A model generated the notes under the pieces. The model did not search any database. It was given only the letters and a program-made list of their open reading frames with translations, and was not told the DNA's origin. 64,000 nucleotides of DNA, taken from Prunus persica (taxonomy: Eukaryota > Streptophyta > Magnoliopsida > Rosales > Rosaceae). Position numbers and translations under genes: made by a program. This document shows positions 35,872 to 47,295 of the stretch, piece after piece. Location: the NCBI RefSeq assembly GCF_000346465.2, contig NC_034012.1, positions 14,467,119 through 14,531,118 on the forward strand, read 5' to 3'. Position 1 is the stretch's first letter; each line of letters starts with the position of its first letter.

Positions 35872-36164
35872 TTTCGGTGAGGGGCTAGGACTGAATCGGG
35901 TTTCTATACCACCTATCCCAACGACATGTCGCATAAGTTAGGTTAAATAATGGGACCGAGACGCACTAGTTTCACACTCTCACACGTGAACTATGACACG
36001 TGGTCGGTATGGAAATTTTTAATGAAACTAATAAGACACGTTTATTTACCAATAATATACTTAATGAAACTGTAAGACATGTTTATTTAGCAAAAAATTT
36101 TGATAAATCTTAGTTGCATGATAGGCTTGTGTGACTTGAATTACATATAATACGCACTGACAAA
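35872..36164. other. EDM2 upstream region
   Basis: Non-coding. The phrase CCTATCCCAACGACATGTCG and its surroundings recur at 49155, in the upstream region of EDM2 copy 2. Confidence 0.6.
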
Positions 36165-37322
36165 CTTACTGTTGAGGCCTAAAAAATTCACGACTTGGTC
36201 CAAATGAATTTCCGGTCCATCGCAATACTTTATTGAGAAAAAACTTGACTTGGAACACACAAAAGTCCATCATGCACGAGTCACACTCCACGTGTCATGC
36301 CAAATAAATAATCCGTCATGCTAAGAATTGAGATTAAGATTATAAAATGCATTAGCTCTGCAAATCCGTGCTAATTATCCGGTCAAGCATAATAATTAAA
36401 AGCATGTCAAGCGATATGCCATGCCAAGCACGAAATCGTTATTGCGCACCCAACCACGCTACAAACCTAAGTGGGCCCAAGCCACTCAAATGCCCGGGGC
36501 TTGCTTGAGTGGGTTGTGGTATGGATGGTAATAAATTGACATGAGACCCATTGATGGTTCGAGAAATGGAAGTCTCGAGTTGCTTGGGAGCCTCGAGACT
36601 CAAGCCCATTTCTTAGGCCCAAACACATGGGTAAGCACAAAAGAGGAAAAAATAGCCCAATCAAAGAATAGCCCAACCAAAAAGCCCAACGTTTAATAAA
36701 AATAGCCCATTTACTTAGTGAACTTTGGCCCATACAATTGTCATAAATGAACTATAAGGCTCCAAGCACCTGGCTGGAACAGAAGCCACGAAAGAGAGGT
36801 TTGAAGGTTTATTGAATAAAGCTGCTGGGAGGTTCCAGCACATGGGAAGAGCAAGTTTCAAAGCAGGAAATATGTAAGGAACCAAGGGATATTAGCACGC
36901 AAGTTGTCAGGAGGAGGAGCACTCTTCAAACCAGCATGTATATCCATTTGCTTTCCTTTACCAGATTTAGCCAAAGAAGGAGAAAGAAAACAAGAAAAAA
37001 AAGAGCCAAGGATGGAAGTCTTCCACTAAAGCAGCTGCGGAAAAGGAGCCTTGAGCTCACAAAATTCCTGATTTTGTGTAACACCCCGACCCCAAATTTA
37101 ACCCTTATTTAAATTATTTAATTATTTAAGGGCATTTTGCTCATATTCTTAACCGGAGAGAGTTTGGGGCAGTGATTGGTATTTTTGGATAGGTCGTACT
37201 GAGACGAGTTAATAGACACGTAGTGGGCTCGAATCGGAGTTGTAACGAGAGAGTTATGGTCAAAAGAAACCCAGTGGCACAATCGTAAATATTTCAAAAT
37301 AGGATTTTTTATAAAACTCAGA

Positions 37323-37325
<3 letters not shown>

Positions 37326-37383
<58 letters not shown>
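37326..37383. repeat. (CT)n microsatellite
   Basis: About 29 CT units. A matching (GA)n lies at 39340-39372 in the inverted LTR copy. The orientation switch occurs immediately after the CT run. Confidence 0.95.
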
Positions 37384-37385
<2 letters not shown>

Positions 37386-37633
37386 GCGAACTCTTTCAAA
37401 ATATAATTTCATGCAAATTCTCATAAATGGCCTTCGGCCTTCTAAAAATTCTCAAACGACTACCAAACAATTCAATTACAATTTATGACTAATATTTAGT
37501 ATGCGGCTGCACCTAATAACCTCAGGCTGCCTACGTACCCTCCTTGAGGGATCAAGCCACACGTAGTTCTTCCCTAAAACCCAATTCCACACTTGGGCGA
37601 TATCTTAATTCCTTTCTCTGTATCCCACATAAT

Positions 37634-38190
37634 CTCCCCATACGCCGGTACAACCAACGCCACGTATGGGGCCTGTCAACACGCCGGATAACCTACGCCA
37701 CGTGCGACCATGCCATACTATCATAATATCTCCCCATACGCCGGTACAACCAACGCCACGTATGGGGTCTGTCTCAACGCCGAATAACCTACGCCACGTG
37801 AGACCTGCACATCATATCACATATCTCCCCATACGCCGGTACAACCAACGCCACATATGGGGCCTGTCCCAACGCCGGATAACCTACGCCACGCGGGACC
37901 TCAATATCATATCACAAATCTCCCCATACGCCGGTACAACCAATGCCACGTATGGGGTCTGTCGACACGCCGGATAACCTACGCCACGTGCGACCTCAAC
38001 ACAATTTCACATAATCTCCCCATACGCCGGTACAACCAACGCCACGTATGGGGCTTGTCTCAACGCCGGATAACCTACGCCACGTGAGACCTGAACATCA
38101 TATTACATAGCTCCCCATACGCCGGTACAACCAACGCCACGTATGGGGCCTGTCCCAACGCTGGATAACCTACGCCACGCGGGACCTAAC
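37634..38190 (+). repeat. Array of six hairpin units in the LTR
   Basis: Units of about 94-97 bp start near 37634, 37730, 37826, 37919, 38014 and 38111. Each has CCCCATACG and its inverted copy CGTATGGGG about 18 bases apart, then a CCTACGCCACGTG-type segment. ORFs across it (for example 37666-37977) are repeat artefacts. Confidence 0.9.
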
Positions 38191-39336
38191 TTTCACTTGG
38201 TGGTACTTGTAGTAATTCCAAAATCCGGGGAGGTACCTACAGTAGTGCGTATAGCACTCCAAACTGACATTCTAGACTCTGTTGTACCCTTGTACAACCA
38301 TACACAATAGTCTAGCTCCCGATAATCCCCCCTAGAAAGGTGAGATTACTCCGGGAGACTCACGGTCGACCAAGGGTCAAACTACTCTAACCCTGGTCAA
38401 ACGGACTTGCGGAACCCACGACCTCCAATTTCCGATCCGAAGGTCCCTATGGGTTCTACCAGGTATAGGACACTTGTCCTGTGAGTTTGGTTCAGATCGG
38501 ACGGTCGGATTTCTCACGATCGCACGATCTGACGGTTAATATAAAATATAAACTTTAAATTATTATTCGGAACATCCGGGGCTCCGATTCACGATCCGTG
38601 AATTCCTACACGATCCTAGAAATACCTAGATTAACATATATTAAATTTGGGACCATCCGACGGTCCCAACCTATCGAACCCGGATAACGCACAATATGCG
38701 ATTATCCGTTCGATAGTCAAACGACGTCCGAATTGAGATCCGCGAAATCCTACGCACTCGTGACAACCTAAGGATCTCATCGGAACATAGTGCTATTTTT
38801 CTACAGTGCCCACGAGCCGCCGCACGCGCCGGCAGCGCGTGGGTGCCCAAAGCGATAACGTTTCACCGGAAAATCTCAAAATCACGGCTCCAAATTCCTA
38901 CCCTAGGTATAACACCCTATTTGGAGCCACTTTTGTTCTTGGACCTACCCCAAAAAGTGGCCGGAAATGGCCGATCACGGCGGCCGAAGTTCGGCCGATT
39001 TTCAATTCGAAAATCGAGTTGTCTACGCTAAGAATCGATCTAATCCTACCCAACAGGCAGCTAGAGCATGAAAAATAGGTGAGAAACCATACCTTGCTCG
39101 TCGGATTTGGTGGCCGGAGGAGGGAGATCGACGGCGGCGAAGATCGGACGACGCCGGCCGCTTCTCCTCCATTTTCCGACGAAACCGCGGCGGCTGGAGG
39201 CGGGCGACGGCTGGGGCTGGAAGAGGACGACGCCCCGGTCATTTTGGTACCGGCCCCGTCCACAGCCGTGGCCGGTGGCCGGAGTTGCGAGGAGAGAGAG
39301 AGGGAGAGCTGACGGGAGAGAGGGAGAGGTCCGCGG

Positions 39337-39377
<41 letters not shown>

Positions 39378-39691
39378 AATCTGAGTTTTTATAAACAATC
39401 TCTTTTCTAAATATTTACGATTGTGCCGCTGTGCTACTTTAGACCATATCTGTCTCGTTTGTACTACGATTCAAGCCCACTACGTGTCTGTGAGATCGTC
39501 TAAGAACGACCTTTGGAGCACACAATTTGCGGTCGCCTGTCTCTCCTCTACTCATCAATCCCCTATACACCCCCTTAAAATAATTAAACTATAATACTTA
39601 GTGTATTATGTAACTAAATAATAAGATGTCGCGTATGTATTGACTCAAGTACGTGGTTGGAACCTATGAGAAAGAGATGATTCTGCTTTGA

Positions 39692-39791
39692 NNNNNNNNN
39701 NNNNNNNNNNNNNNNNNNNNNNNNNNNNNNNNNNNNNNNNNNNNNNNNNNNNNNNNNNNNNNNNNNNNNNNNNNNNNNNNNNNNNNNNNNN
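39692..39791. other. Assembly gap, 100 N
   Basis: Exactly 100 N, a common convention for a gap of unknown size. It lies between the two inverted LTR copies. Confidence 1.
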
Positions 39792-40859
39792 TCCTGCCTC
39801 CAGCCGCCGCGGTTTCGCCGGAAAATGGAGAAGAAGCGGCGAGCGTCGTCTGATTTTGACCGCCGTCGATCTCCCTCTCCGGCCACCGAATCCGACGAGC
39901 AAGGTATGGTTTCTCACCTACTTTTCATGCTCTAGCTGCCTATTGGGTAGGATTGGATCGATTCTTAGCGTAGCCAATTCGATTTTCGAATTGAAATTCG
40001 GTCGGTTTTGGGATGCGATTCCGGCCACTTCCGGTCAGTTTTTGGGGTAGGTCCAAGAATAAAAGTGGCTCCAAATAGGGTGTTATACATTTTTCGGCAT
40101 TGACATTTTCCGGTTTTGGGGTAGGAGTTTGGAACCGTGGTTTTGACATTTTCCGGCGAAGCTTTATCGCTTTAGGCACCCACTCGCTGCCGGCGCGTGC
40201 GGCGGCGCGTGGGCACTGTAGAAAAAGTGGCACTGTGTCTCGATGAGATCCTTAGGTTGTCACGAGTGCGTAGGATTTCGCCAATTTCAATTCGGACGTC
40301 GTTTGACTATCGAACGGACGATCGCATATTGTGCGTTATCCGGGTTCGATAGGTTGGGACCGTTGGATGGTCCCAAATCTAATATATGTTAATCTAGGTA
40401 ATTCTAGGATCGTGTAGGAATTCACGGATTGTGAATCGGAGCCCCGGATGTTCCGATTAATAATTTAAAGTTTATATTTTTTTATTAACCGTCAGATCGT
40501 GCGATCGTGAGCGATCCGACCGTCCGATCTGAACCAAACTTGCAGGACGAGTGTCCTATACCTTGTAAAACCCGTAGGGACTTTTGGATCGGAAATTGGA
40601 GGTCGTGGGTTTCGCAGGTCCGTTTGACCAGGATTAGGGTAGTTGACCCTTGGTTGACCGCGAGTCGCCTGGAGAAATCCCATCTGCTAGACTATGGTGG
40701 AAGGTTATACGATATTAGAATTAGTATATATAATTATAATTATATATGTTTGTACAAGGGTACAAAAGAGTCTAGAATGTCAGTTTGGAGTGCTATATGC
40801 ACTACCTTAGGTACCTCCACGGATTTTGGTCTCACTACAAATACCACCAAGTGAAAGTT

Positions 40860-41500
40860 AGGTCCCACGTGGCGTAGGTTATCCGGCGTGCAGATAGGCC
40901 CCATACGTGGTGTTGGTTGTACCGGCGTATGGAGAGATTTGTGATATGATGTTCAGGTCTCACGTGGCGTAGGTTATCAGGCGTTGAGACAGGCCCCATA
41001 CGTGGCGTTGGTTGTACCGGCGTATGGGGAGATTATGTGATATTGTGTTGAGGTCGCACGTGGCGTAGGTTATCCGGCGTGTCGACAGACCCCATACGTG
41101 GCTTTGGTTGTACCGGCGTATGGGGAGATATGTGATATGATGTGCAGGTCTCGCGTGGCGTAGGTTATCCGGCGTTGAGACAGACCCCATACGTGGCGTT
41201 GGTTGTACCGGCGTATGGGGAGATATTATGATAATATGACATGGTCGCACGTGGAGTAGGTTATCCGGCGTGTCGACAGACCCCATACGTGGCGTTGGTT
41301 GTACCGGCGTATGGGGAGATATGTGATATGATGTGCAGGTCTTGCGTGGCGTAGGTTATTCGGCATTGAGACAGACCTCATACGTGGCGTTGGTTGTACC
41401 GGCGTATGATAGTATGGCATGGTCGCACGTGGCGTAGGTTATCCGGCGTGTTGACAGACCCCATACGTGGCGTTGGTTGTACCGGCGTATGGGGAGATTA
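40860..41500 (-). repeat. Array of about seven hairpin units, inverted copy
   Basis: The same hairpin unit as at 37634-38190, on the opposite strand. Unit number and point differences are not the same as in the left array. One unit near 41400 is truncated. Confidence 0.9.
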
Positions 41501-42620
41501 TGTGAAATACAGAGAAATGAAATAAGGTATCGCCTAAGTGTGGAATTGGGTTTTATGGAAGAACTACGTGTGGCTTGATCCCTCAAGGAGGGTACGTAGG
41601 CAGCCTAAGGTTATTAGGTGCAGCCGCAGACTAAATGTTAGTAATAATTTATATTTGAATTGTTTGGTTAGCGGGTTTGGCAGTTGGTTGAGAATTATTG
41701 GAAGGCCGAAGGCCATTTATGTGGATTGCATGAAATTATATTGTGCATGCTGCCAGTTGTGAATATTAAATGCGTTTTTATGCAGGTTGAAGTTTTTGGG
41801 AAATGTCCAATTTATAGGGGAGACTCTGCCGAAATTTCGGCAGGAAGTCTCGATCTTTAGTAAGTGGGCCTGGCATCGGAGTGATGTCAGGAATTTCAAA
41901 GGGTTCGCCTCTGGTTTCGAAAAATTCGGGGCGAGCCCTTTCATTTTGTGCAAATAGGCAGAAGAAATTTCACTAAGATAGGAAAAGTCAAGAGAATAGA
42001 AGAGAAAGGAAGGGAAAAGCTTGGCCAAATGGGGTGGAAACCATTAGGGTTTCTTGGGGAATGAAGCTTTCCCGCAACTATAAAAGAATGTCTCTTCCAC
42101 CCAACAAAACCAACCCACAACCAAAGAGCGAGCTTCCTCTTTTACATGCAGAAACCCAGCAATTTGGTGCACTATTCACCCTCCTTCTCCATTTTCTTCT
42201 TCTGGCAGACTACTTGCACATCTGACAAGCTGCCGGAAGAACATTGTTATTTCTTTCTATCTTTTTAGCCAAATCAGCTTGCAAACCTCTTCTTCCTCAT
42301 CTGAAACACCCCCCCATTTCTCCCTAGGAAGCCATATTTTCCTCTTTGGTGCTAAACTCATACTGATTTTGCTTCCATGCCACAAGCCTCTCATGCCAAG
42401 CTAGAAAATTTATCTGTAAGCATCAAGAAATTATCTGTAAGTTGCTGTTGTTCTGGTTGGTGAAGATAGCCAAGATGCTTCCTAAGGCTCTACTGCCCTT
42501 TCGAAGCATTTTTAGGGCTTGATTTTCGAATTCAGACAAAGGGGACAATTTCAGCAATCTGCCCTTTACGACAGCCCAGCCCATTTACAGCTGCCGGAAG
42601 AAAAAGCCCCCTACACTTAC

Positions 42621-43664
42621 AAATTATGTTCAAGAATTGCTAAATTTTGGTTGTATTCACACCAATTTCATTTATAATTAGGTTCAGTTTTTTTTTTTTT
42701 TTTTTAAGAGTGAAATGGAGAAATTTTGAGATTTATGTGAGAAATAAATATCTAAAAACTTAAATAAAAATAAAAGACTCTCATACTTAGCATGTCTCCC
42801 ATAGCCATAGTCAGATCACCATGTTGAGCTCAATGACATTCATGAATCATGTCCATGTATTGCCATAGCATGTCTAATCAACTGTGGTCATTATAGATTG
42901 ACCAATTCATGTCCATGTATTGCTTTGCAAATTTTTTATATTTTTTTTTATACAAACAATATTAAGGGACGGGACAATTAAATCTAAGACCTTGAATGCA
43001 AAGATAAATACTCTGAACCACTCATAAGTACATGTCACACCCCAAAAACTGAGGTATGATGTAAAGGGATTAAGACGAGAATAAATGACAACCAAAGGCA
43101 GAAGAATAGAAGGATTATTGATAAAATATTGAAACTGTACTGCTGGTTCGGAAACAATAAATGAAATTAAACTAATTGGTTAGACTTTGTTTTCAGGCTT
43201 TAAAACAAGAAGGAGTATTTAAAATTTACAAGAAGTTTCAAATTAAAAATATATATATATATATATATTTGGTAAAGAAACAATAAATCCAAACAACTTA
43301 AAATGGATAGAAAACTTCTCATTGATTTCACTAGGCACAAAGAAAAATTTGCATCGGCGTCCTGTAGGTTAAAATGCACCCCAAAATTGAGCTTTGAACC
43401 AAATGGCACGAAAATTTCCAAAATTGAAGAAGACATGTGAAACTAGATTGTATCAAAATATCAAACGATTCGGAGTCCAAAAGGTAATTCAAACACTTAA
43501 TGCAAACAGCTAAACTGCAGAAATATGAAAATTATTCAGTTTAACTCAAAATTTTCTTGCAACTAGGTTTGGAACAAACCTTGTCAATTCAAATGAATCT
43601 ACGAGAAAAAAACTAGTCCTACAGATACAACTAGAAGTCTTTCCAAGTGCCTTTGTCAGATACT
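42621..43664. other. Distal upstream region of EDM2 copy 1, no gene seen
   Basis: Bases 42680-43040 match 49935-50300, so both belong to the duplicated EDM2 upstream region. It includes dispersed repeat copy 2 (about 42940-43030) and a short (TA)n near 43250. Confidence 0.6.
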
Positions 43665-44955
43665 CAAACAAAACAAAAAATACAATTAAGAGTGCCATGG
43701 CAGGCATTTCCTATGGTAGGATTTTGGAAAACGACTAGACGCTGCAAAATGCATCTCGGGATCTTTCTTATTCTCTCCTTGTTTACAAACGCAGCATTTA
43801 TGAATTGGACATGTAAAGGGTTCCCCTTTAGAAATTTTTTTCTCAAGCTCCTCAGCAGTAACTCCATTGTCTTGATCAATGAGGTGTGCAACACAATGTG
43901 GATGGTAAAATTTACCACAGGCTACAGAAATACAAGCGAAGACCTAACAGCAATAAAAAAATGCTTTAAGGTAACCCAAACATAAGAATTAAGAGTACGA
44001 CTCTGTTGATGACAAAATGAAAAGGCAGAAAAGAACATGCTGAAGATTTCAGACTGATGTATACACACATAATAAATAAATAAAATTGACTATTATCACA
44101 ACGAGCACAATAAAGGAAAGAAAAATGTAAGTATAATCAAAGAGCAATAGAGCATAGAGGAAGACTATGAGCACGTAGACCGAACACTAGAAAATGATAC
44201 CAAACAGCTCATTTCTGAATAACTCATCATGTTTCCACGCACATTAGAGTACAACATGCTAAAACTAATCAAATGAACATGTCAACAGCTCGGTAGAAAA
44301 CAATTCATACCTCAGCACCTGAAGATCTATCCGAGGATCCTAGCTTCCCGCAAGCGAAGCACTGATGCTGTCTATCTTCACAGTTCTTGCAGAAGACAAA
44401 TTGCATCGCCTACCAAGTTCGAAACATAAAAAAAATTTTAAAAAAATTTCATAATAGCAATTACAAAAAGAAAGAAACAGGATTTACAACAAAAGTGGAT
44501 AAGAAAAACATACATCTACTTCCGCCTGGGTAAAGCCAAGAGATTCACACATAGTTTCCTTATCACAAAAGCTCGCCACCATCATCACAAAGAGCACAAA
44601 CAGAATCAAACTCGTCTTCAAAATCAATCTCATCATCTGACGATGCCATAACCTTCTTCAACTCACGCCGTTAATTTACTACACTTAAACATAAAATCGA
44701 ACAGTGAATTTTGATGAATATCACTAATTGATATGGCATGTATAAACTAGAGTTTCAAAAACTATTTTTTGATATGACATCACTAATTTTTCAACACAAA
44801 AGAAAACAGAGAGATTATTATTTCGAAAGGAATTGCATACTGAAAAGACAAGAACATGAAGAAATTGGGAATTCAACAATGTTTACGTACCTGATCAGAT
44901 TGACACAAAACCCTAAAACCCTGAAAAGCTTCGTCTCTTTGATCGAAATTTGAAC
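43665..44955 (-). pseudogene. EDM2 copy 2, broken 5' fragment
   Basis: It matches copy 1 from the first exon to the end of coding exon 7 (copy 1 positions 26085-29513). The start codon is at 44649. Coding sequence of exon 1 is cut after MASSDDE and runs straight into exon 4 sequence (DEFDSVCALCDDGGELL), then hits a TGA where exon 4 is fused to the end of exon 5. Exons 2 and 3 and introns 1-4 of the coding region are gone. Exon 6 (44311-44409) and exon 7 (43696-43943) remain, with their intron. In exon 7 the zinc-ligand pair CRRC has become SSRF and the splice donor GT is now GC. Everything downstream of exon 7 is absent. Retained introns show this arose by segment duplication and deletion, not from an RNA copy. 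Confidence 0.9.
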
Positions 44956-44956
44956 T

Positions 44957-44964
44957 TATTTATA
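44957..44964 (-). promoter_or_regulatory. TATA box of EDM2 copy 2
   Basis: TATAAATA on the minus strand, immediately upstream of the first-exon sequence at 44891-44955. It shows the arrangement that copy 1 had before the retrotransposon arrived. Confidence 0.65.
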
Positions 44965-45012
44965 TGCTTCGGTGAGGACTTAGAGTAACTCCACCCATGA
45001 GGGCAAAGTCTA

Positions 45013-45056
45013 AGGCAAGGGCTGCCACTATTCACGTGAATAGTGTCAGCCTTGCC
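45013..45056. repeat. Subterminal hairpin with TTCACGTGAA core
   Basis: GGCAAGGGCTGCCACTATTC pairs with the inverted copy after the CACGTG centre. Equivalent hairpins lie at 54653-54694 (element B) and 54786-54820 (element C). Confidence 0.85.
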
Positions 45057-45615
45057 ATTTGTGGTTTCACCCATGAGGGCAAAGTCTAGGGCAAGTCTAG
45101 GGCAATTACTATTCATTGTACTTTATTTCCTATTTTTTTATACTTTAAATCATTAATTTTGATAATCTTTTGTAATTAAATTTTCGGATAAGATTTTCGG
45201 ATGAGAATCTCGGTTGCCACGTGTCTTATTCCAGATAAAATTTTCGGATATTCATTAATAAAAATTATAATCTCAGATTTCCGATAAAATTTTCACCCTC
45301 TAAAATTGTGCCACGTGTCACATGTCAGATAAGATTTTCAGATATTTTTAAAAAATTATAATCTCATATTTCAGATAAGATTTTCACCCCCTAAAATTGT
45401 GCCACGTGTCCCATGTCTGATAAGATTTTCAGATATTTTTTTACAAATAGTGATCTCAGATTTCAGATAAGATTTTCACCCTCTAAAATTGTGCCACGTG
45501 TCATCTCTATCTTCTGAATCCCTCTATAAAACTACACCATCAACACCACTCCTCTCACACCATCTCTTATATATTCCTTCATTTCTCATATTTTACAAAA
45601 CACATTATACTCTTA

Positions 45616-46975
45616 ATGTCATACTTCAGGAGGGTGTTGGAGAGGCAACAGAAAAAATGGGAAGAAATCCGGCGTAGACGTGAGGAAGAAGATTGGGACG
45701 CCGATGAAGAAGAGGAAGAAATGCTTGTAGCAGCGATGGTGTGTATGATGAATCAATCAAGCCAACACCATCGTCGTCGTGCCCCGAATGTGGACAGACG
45801 CAGGGATCTCGGGGTAAGAATCTCTTGGAGGATTACTTTATCCCAAATTCGTTATATCCAGTTTCTAAGTTTCGAGAGAGATACAGAATGCAGCCACATT
45901 TGTTCCAAAAAATCATGCATGATATTTGTAATTACGACACATACTTCATTCAAAGCATGATGTTGTTGGAGTTTTGGGTCTTATCCCGGAGCAAAAACTT
46001 ACAGCTGCTTTGCGGATGCTTGCTTATGGGGCATCTGCAGAGCAGGTGGATGAGATTGCAAGGATGGGAAAATCTACTATCCTAGAGTGCTTGGTGAGAT
46101 TCTGTGATGCAGTGGAAAATTTGTACACGAGGGAGTACCTTCGCAAACCCACTCCGAGGGATCTGCAAAGGCTTCTACAAAAAGGCGAGGCTCGAGGTTT
46201 CCCAGGAATGATCGGAAGCATCGATTGCATGCATTGGCAGTGGAAGAATTGTCCTACTGCATGGCAAGGAGAGTATGGGAATCGGAAGGGCCAAAAAAGT
46301 ATCATTTTGGAGGCCGTAGCTTCATTCGACACTTGGGTTTGGCATGCCTTTTTCGGGGTTGCCAGATCTCAGAATGACCTCAATGTCCTTGGTCAATCCC
46401 CGGTGTTCGACGAGGTATTGCGAGGTCATTCCCCCCAGGTCACATACCAAATCAACAATACCGTATACTCTGGTGCGTACTACCTTGCCGACGGAATTTA
46501 TCCTAGGTGGACGACATTCGTGAAAACAATTTCGAATCCCCGATCCGAGAAGAAAAAAAGCTTTGCTGCCTTTCAAGAAGGCTACAAGAAAGACGTGGAA
46601 AGGTGTTTCGGTATCTTGCAAGCTCGTTGGGCAATTATTAGGGGTGCTGCTCGGATGCTAGATGAGGAGGTGCTGCGGAGTATTATGATGACTTGCATCA
46701 TCCTCCACAACATGATTGTGGAGGATGAGTATGACTACAATGCTCCAGAGGTGTTTGAACCCGATCCTATGAACACGGCGTTGACAAGAATATATGAAAG
46801 GCCAATGGGACCAAATGGACTACCAATGGAGCCCGAACCGTTACTTCGGGATGGTCGATTCAACAACCCCATGATTGATCGTTATCAAGAAATGCAATCT
46901 TCATATGTTCACGAAAGACGTCAAGTTGACTTGATCGAGCACTTGTGGCAGATGAAAGGCAATCACAATGGATGA
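45616..46975 (+). pseudogene. Harbinger transposase of element A, two frameshifts
   Basis: DDE-type PIF/Harbinger (HARBI1-like) nuclease that would cut and rejoin the element. The start is MSYFRRVLERQQKKW at 45616, followed by an acidic region. Compared with elements B and C, one base is missing near 45806 and another near 45953. The sequence therefore runs through three frames. The C-terminal 333 residues (45974-46975) are open and hold the catalytic set: D84 (GSIDCMHW), D173 (YYLADGIYP) and E209 (KDVERCFG), numbered from 45974. The late motif IILHNMIVEDE is also present. The catalytic core looks sound but the N-terminal helix-turn-helix part is out of frame, so full transposase is unlikely. 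Confidence 0.9.
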
Positions 46976-47295
46976 AGGCTAGATTCGTGCTTTGTTTGGA
47001 ATTATGCTTTGTTTTTTAATTATGCTTTGTTTTTGTGTGTGGTGTTTTTTGGAATTATTGCGAGGTCTTTTTTATTATTATGTTTTTATGTATGGTTTGT
47101 TTCGTGTGTTGTTTGCAATAAATGAAGGTTTGTTTTTAATTAATCTTTGTGAGGAATGCTCAAATGTTTTTAATAAATAGTCCAATTATAGAATGCTTTT
47201 TTGATTGAATAAAAAAGAAACAATACAACAAATTAAAGGATAATACAACAATTTAAAAAAAATACAACAATTATAAAAAAATACAACAATACAAT

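Larger units (their letters stand above)
37077..41943 (-). mobile_element. Nested LTR insertion with two inverted LTR copies and a gap
   Basis: On the minus strand the insert starts TGAAAGGGCTCG and ends GGTGTTACA. The target duplication reads TTTTG on the plus strand, at 37072-37076 and 41944-41948. Parts 41943-39792 and 37390-37077 read as one minus-oriented LTR. The middle part, 37391 to about 39620, is a second LTR copy in plus orientation. The sequence is related to the solo LTR at 99-2648. It is either a real inverted pair or a scaffold mis-join at the CT run and N gap. Confidence 0.75.
36170..42615 (+). mobile_element. Solo LTR of about 1.57 kb, split by a nested LTR insertion
   Basis: It starts TGTTGAGGCC and ends CCCCCTACA, with a 5-bp duplication CTTAC at 36165-36169 and 42616-42620. 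The outer LTR consists of 36170-37076 and 41949-42615. A TATA-like ACTATAAAAG lies at about 42080. There is no internal domain and no coding region. Confidence 0.85.

Noticed and set aside
37666..38087. ORFs of 76-103 codons with a repeated peptide, also at 40960-41586
   Set aside because: Products of the hairpin tandem array; the repeat is selected or expanded as DNA, with no start context or homology.
37634..38190. Possible CRISPR-like array because of regular ~95-bp units
   Set aside because: Units are nearly identical throughout without unique spacers, and this is plant nuclear DNA inside an LTR.
43647..43985. 112-codon plus-strand ORF, similar to one at 26048-26386
   Set aside because: Antisense of EDM2 exon 7 and its copy.
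46024..46621. Minus-strand ORFs inside the element A transposase; similar ones in elements B and C
   Set aside because: Antisense shadows of the transposase frame.
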